From Microbacterium cremeum (GTDB lineage: Bacteria; Actinomycetota; Actinomycetes; Actinomycetales; Microbacteriaceae), in contig NZ_CP063812.1 in NCBI RefSeq assembly GCF_015277855.1, forward strand, positions 620,001 to 684,000: a stretch of DNA of 64,000 nt, read 5' to 3'. How positions within the stretch are numbered: position 1 is the stretch's first letter; each line of letters starts with the position of its first letter. Positions 62,914 to 64,000 of the stretch are shown piece after piece. Made by a program: the position numbers and the translations under genes. The notes below the pieces were generated by a model, which made no database searches, was not told the origin of the DNA, and saw only the letters and a program-made list of their open reading frames with translations.

Positions 62914-63360
62914 GTGCGCATGGAAGAGGTGTTCACCGGCGTCGCCGTCGGCTTCGAGGCGATCGGCGCCGTCGCGATGATCATCGGCTTCGTCGTCGCC
63001 GTCGTGCTGGGTGCGCGGTCGCTGGCTCGCGGCGAGGGAGGCCGGTCCGCGTTCATGGCGCTGCGGACCACGCTCGGCGGCGCCATCCTCCTCGGTCTGG
63101 AGGTGCTCGTGGCGGCGGACCTCATCCGCACGATCACCTCGAAGCCCTCCCTCGAGGAGGCGACGATCCTCTTCGTCATCGTCGTGATCCGGATCATCCT
63201 CTCGATCTCCATCCAGATCGAGATCGACGGGACGCTCCCCTGGCGCCGCGCTCTGCTGCGCAGCGGCGGACAGGTGATCGGCGATGCGGTCGCGCGAGAC
63301 CGCGCCGCGGGCCGCGCCGCCAGGGCGGATTCCGGCACGGAGGCGTCCGGCATCGAGTGA
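62914..63360 (+). CDS. DUF1622 membrane protein
   Basis: The 148-residue product has three hydrophobic helices (VAVGFEAIGAVAMIIGFVVA, GGAILLGLEVLVAADLIRTI, ATILFVIVVIRIILSISIQI) and the DUF1622 features LRTTLGGAILLGLEVL and RTITSKPSLEEA. GTG 62914 or ATG 62920 may be the start. Function is unknown. Confidence 0.87.
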   Translation: MRMEEVFTGVAVGFEAIGAVAMIIGFVVAVVLGARSLARGEGGRSAFMALRTTLGGAILLGLEVLVAADLIRTITSKPSLEEATILFVIVVIRIILSISIQIEIDGTLPWRRALLRSGGQVIGDAVARDRAAGRAARADSGTEASGIE

Positions 63361-63429
63361 GCCCTTGTCAACCCCATGTCGTCCGCGCGTGATGGCGCGC
63401 ACCCTGGGAGGAGACGAGAGGAGCACGCG

Positions 63430-63654
63430 ATGGAACGCGACCTGCCCGAAGGCGTCGTCGACGCCGACCCGGCCGGCGGCTGGGACGAGAACGACGACCG
63501 CGAGGCGCAAGAGCGCGGCGCGGAGGCTGCCGATGCCGAGGCTCTCCTGACCGATGCGGCCCTGCGCCCCGACGACCCGCTCGAGGGGGAGGCGGTGCGG
63601 CGCGGAGCCGACCCCGACCTCGCGACCGACGCCGAGCGCGGCGAGGAACCCTGA
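63430..63654 (+). CDS. Small acidic protein
   Basis: The 74-residue product MERDLPEGVVDADPAGGWDE ... DLATDAERGEEP is Asp/Glu/Ala-rich and probably disordered. GAGAGGAG precedes ATG 63430. It is 13 bp from the next gene, likely the same operon. No family is recognised. Confidence 0.72.
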   Translation: MERDLPEGVVDADPAGGWDENDDREAQERGAEAADAEALLTDAALRPDDPLEGEAVRRGADPDLATDAERGEEP

Positions 63655-63667
63655 GAGGAGAGGCACG

Positions 63668-64000
63668 ATGAGCACGACGGGCAACGAGTACGAGCGGCCG
63701 GGAGTGAACTACCCCGACCGAGAGGACGCCGGAGGCGCCGCCGAGACTCCGGGCGCTGCCGACCCGAAGCGCGATGAGGCCCCCGCCGCCCCGCCGACGA
63801 TGGGAGAGCCGGACGCGGATGCCGGTGAACCGCCCGCCGCGAACGAGGGCCCCTCGCAGGGCGTTCCGCAGAGCGACGGCGCGACTCCGGCCGCGGCGGA
63901 GCCGTCGCACGAGGCGGTCGGCATCGGGGTCGTCGACGACGGCCACGACCACCACGGCCACGACGACGGACGAGACACGCAGACCGTGAGCGAGGCGCAG
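63668..64000 (+). CDS. Acidic, His-containing protein, cut by window end
   Basis: ATG 63668 follows GAGAGGAGAGG. The 111 codons present read STTGNEYERPGVNYPDREDA, a Pro/Ala/Glu-rich middle and GHDHHGHDDGRD near the end, a possible metal-binding stretch. No stop is reached by 64000. Low complexity prevents a family call. Confidence 0.65.
   Translation, partial: MSTTGNEYERPGVNYPDREDAGGAAETPGAADPKRDEAPAAPPTMGEPDADAGEPPAANEGPSQGVPQSDGATPAAAEPSHEAVGIGVVDDGHDHHGHDDGRDTQTVSEAQ

Overview
The window is a stretch of chromosome from a high-GC Gram-positive actinobacterium, most likely a Microbacterium or close relative in the Microbacteriaceae. The grounds are the very high GC content, frequent GTG starts, many ATGA gene overlaps, the mix of families (two ECF41 sigma factors, DUF2804, DUF2207, DUF1918, AldO-type alditol oxidase) and a recurrent GGATGCC/GGCATCC word seen throughout. 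Genus is an inference; no rRNA is present.

Layout. 1-6.3 kb: the tail of a secreted glycosidase, an aldose epimerase, a first ECF41 sigma factor with its carboxymuconolactone-decarboxylase-like target gene, an SDR enzyme and small proteins. 6.4-13.3 kb: a lower-GC island inserted at the 3' end of a tRNA-Arg(ACG) gene. It is bounded by 65/66-bp direct repeats and holds a 991-residue SIR2-STAND protein that resembles anti-phage NADase effectors, a small companion gene, a frameshifted gene, an IS30-family element and a P-loop kinase-like gene; no integrase is visible. 13.4-19.9 kb: a TetR-controlled oxidoreductase/hydrolase operon with matching operators, a zinc-ribbon nuclease-like protein, a TetR-GNAT pair and DNA polymerase IV. 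19.9-28.6 kb: a carbohydrate locus in which a divergent SMP-30-type lactonase faces a translationally coupled operon: GH3 glycosidase, TIM-barrel isomerase, DhaK-DhaL kinase, RpiB-type isomerase, 3-hydroxyacyl-CoA-dehydrogenase-like enzyme and alditol oxidase. This looks like glycoside release followed by catabolism of a short polyol or ketose.

28.6-45 kb: HupE/UreJ-like membrane protein, serine dehydratase with a repetitive linker, two arrays of ~105-bp repeats with 48-bp hairpins flanking a DUF559/VSR-like nuclease gene, hsp20 with both a CIRCE and a HAIR-like operator, thymidine kinase, DUF2804 and DUF2207 proteins, a GH13 enzyme, a decayed DUF899 gene, a transglycosylase-like secreted protein and glucose-6-phosphate isomerase. 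45-52.6 kb: HNH nuclease, lipase-like hydrolase, TetR/MFS efflux pair, and an agmatine deiminase-amidase operon facing a TetR gene across a 36-bp palindrome. 52.6-64 kb: aldo/keto reductases, tandem NmrA-like epimerases divergent from a second ECF41 sigma factor with a near-symmetric pair of ECF41-type promoters, RtcB RNA ligase, an AlkA-type DNA glycosylase, an orphan OmpR-type winged-helix protein with a long leader, and a series of small acidic or membrane proteins, the last cut by the window edge.

The most notable items are the tRNA-Arg island with its SIR2-STAND gene, the hairpin arrays around the nuclease gene, the two ECF41 modules whose promoters can be read directly, and the alditol/ketose catabolic operon. 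All assignments were made by reading motifs; no database search was run.
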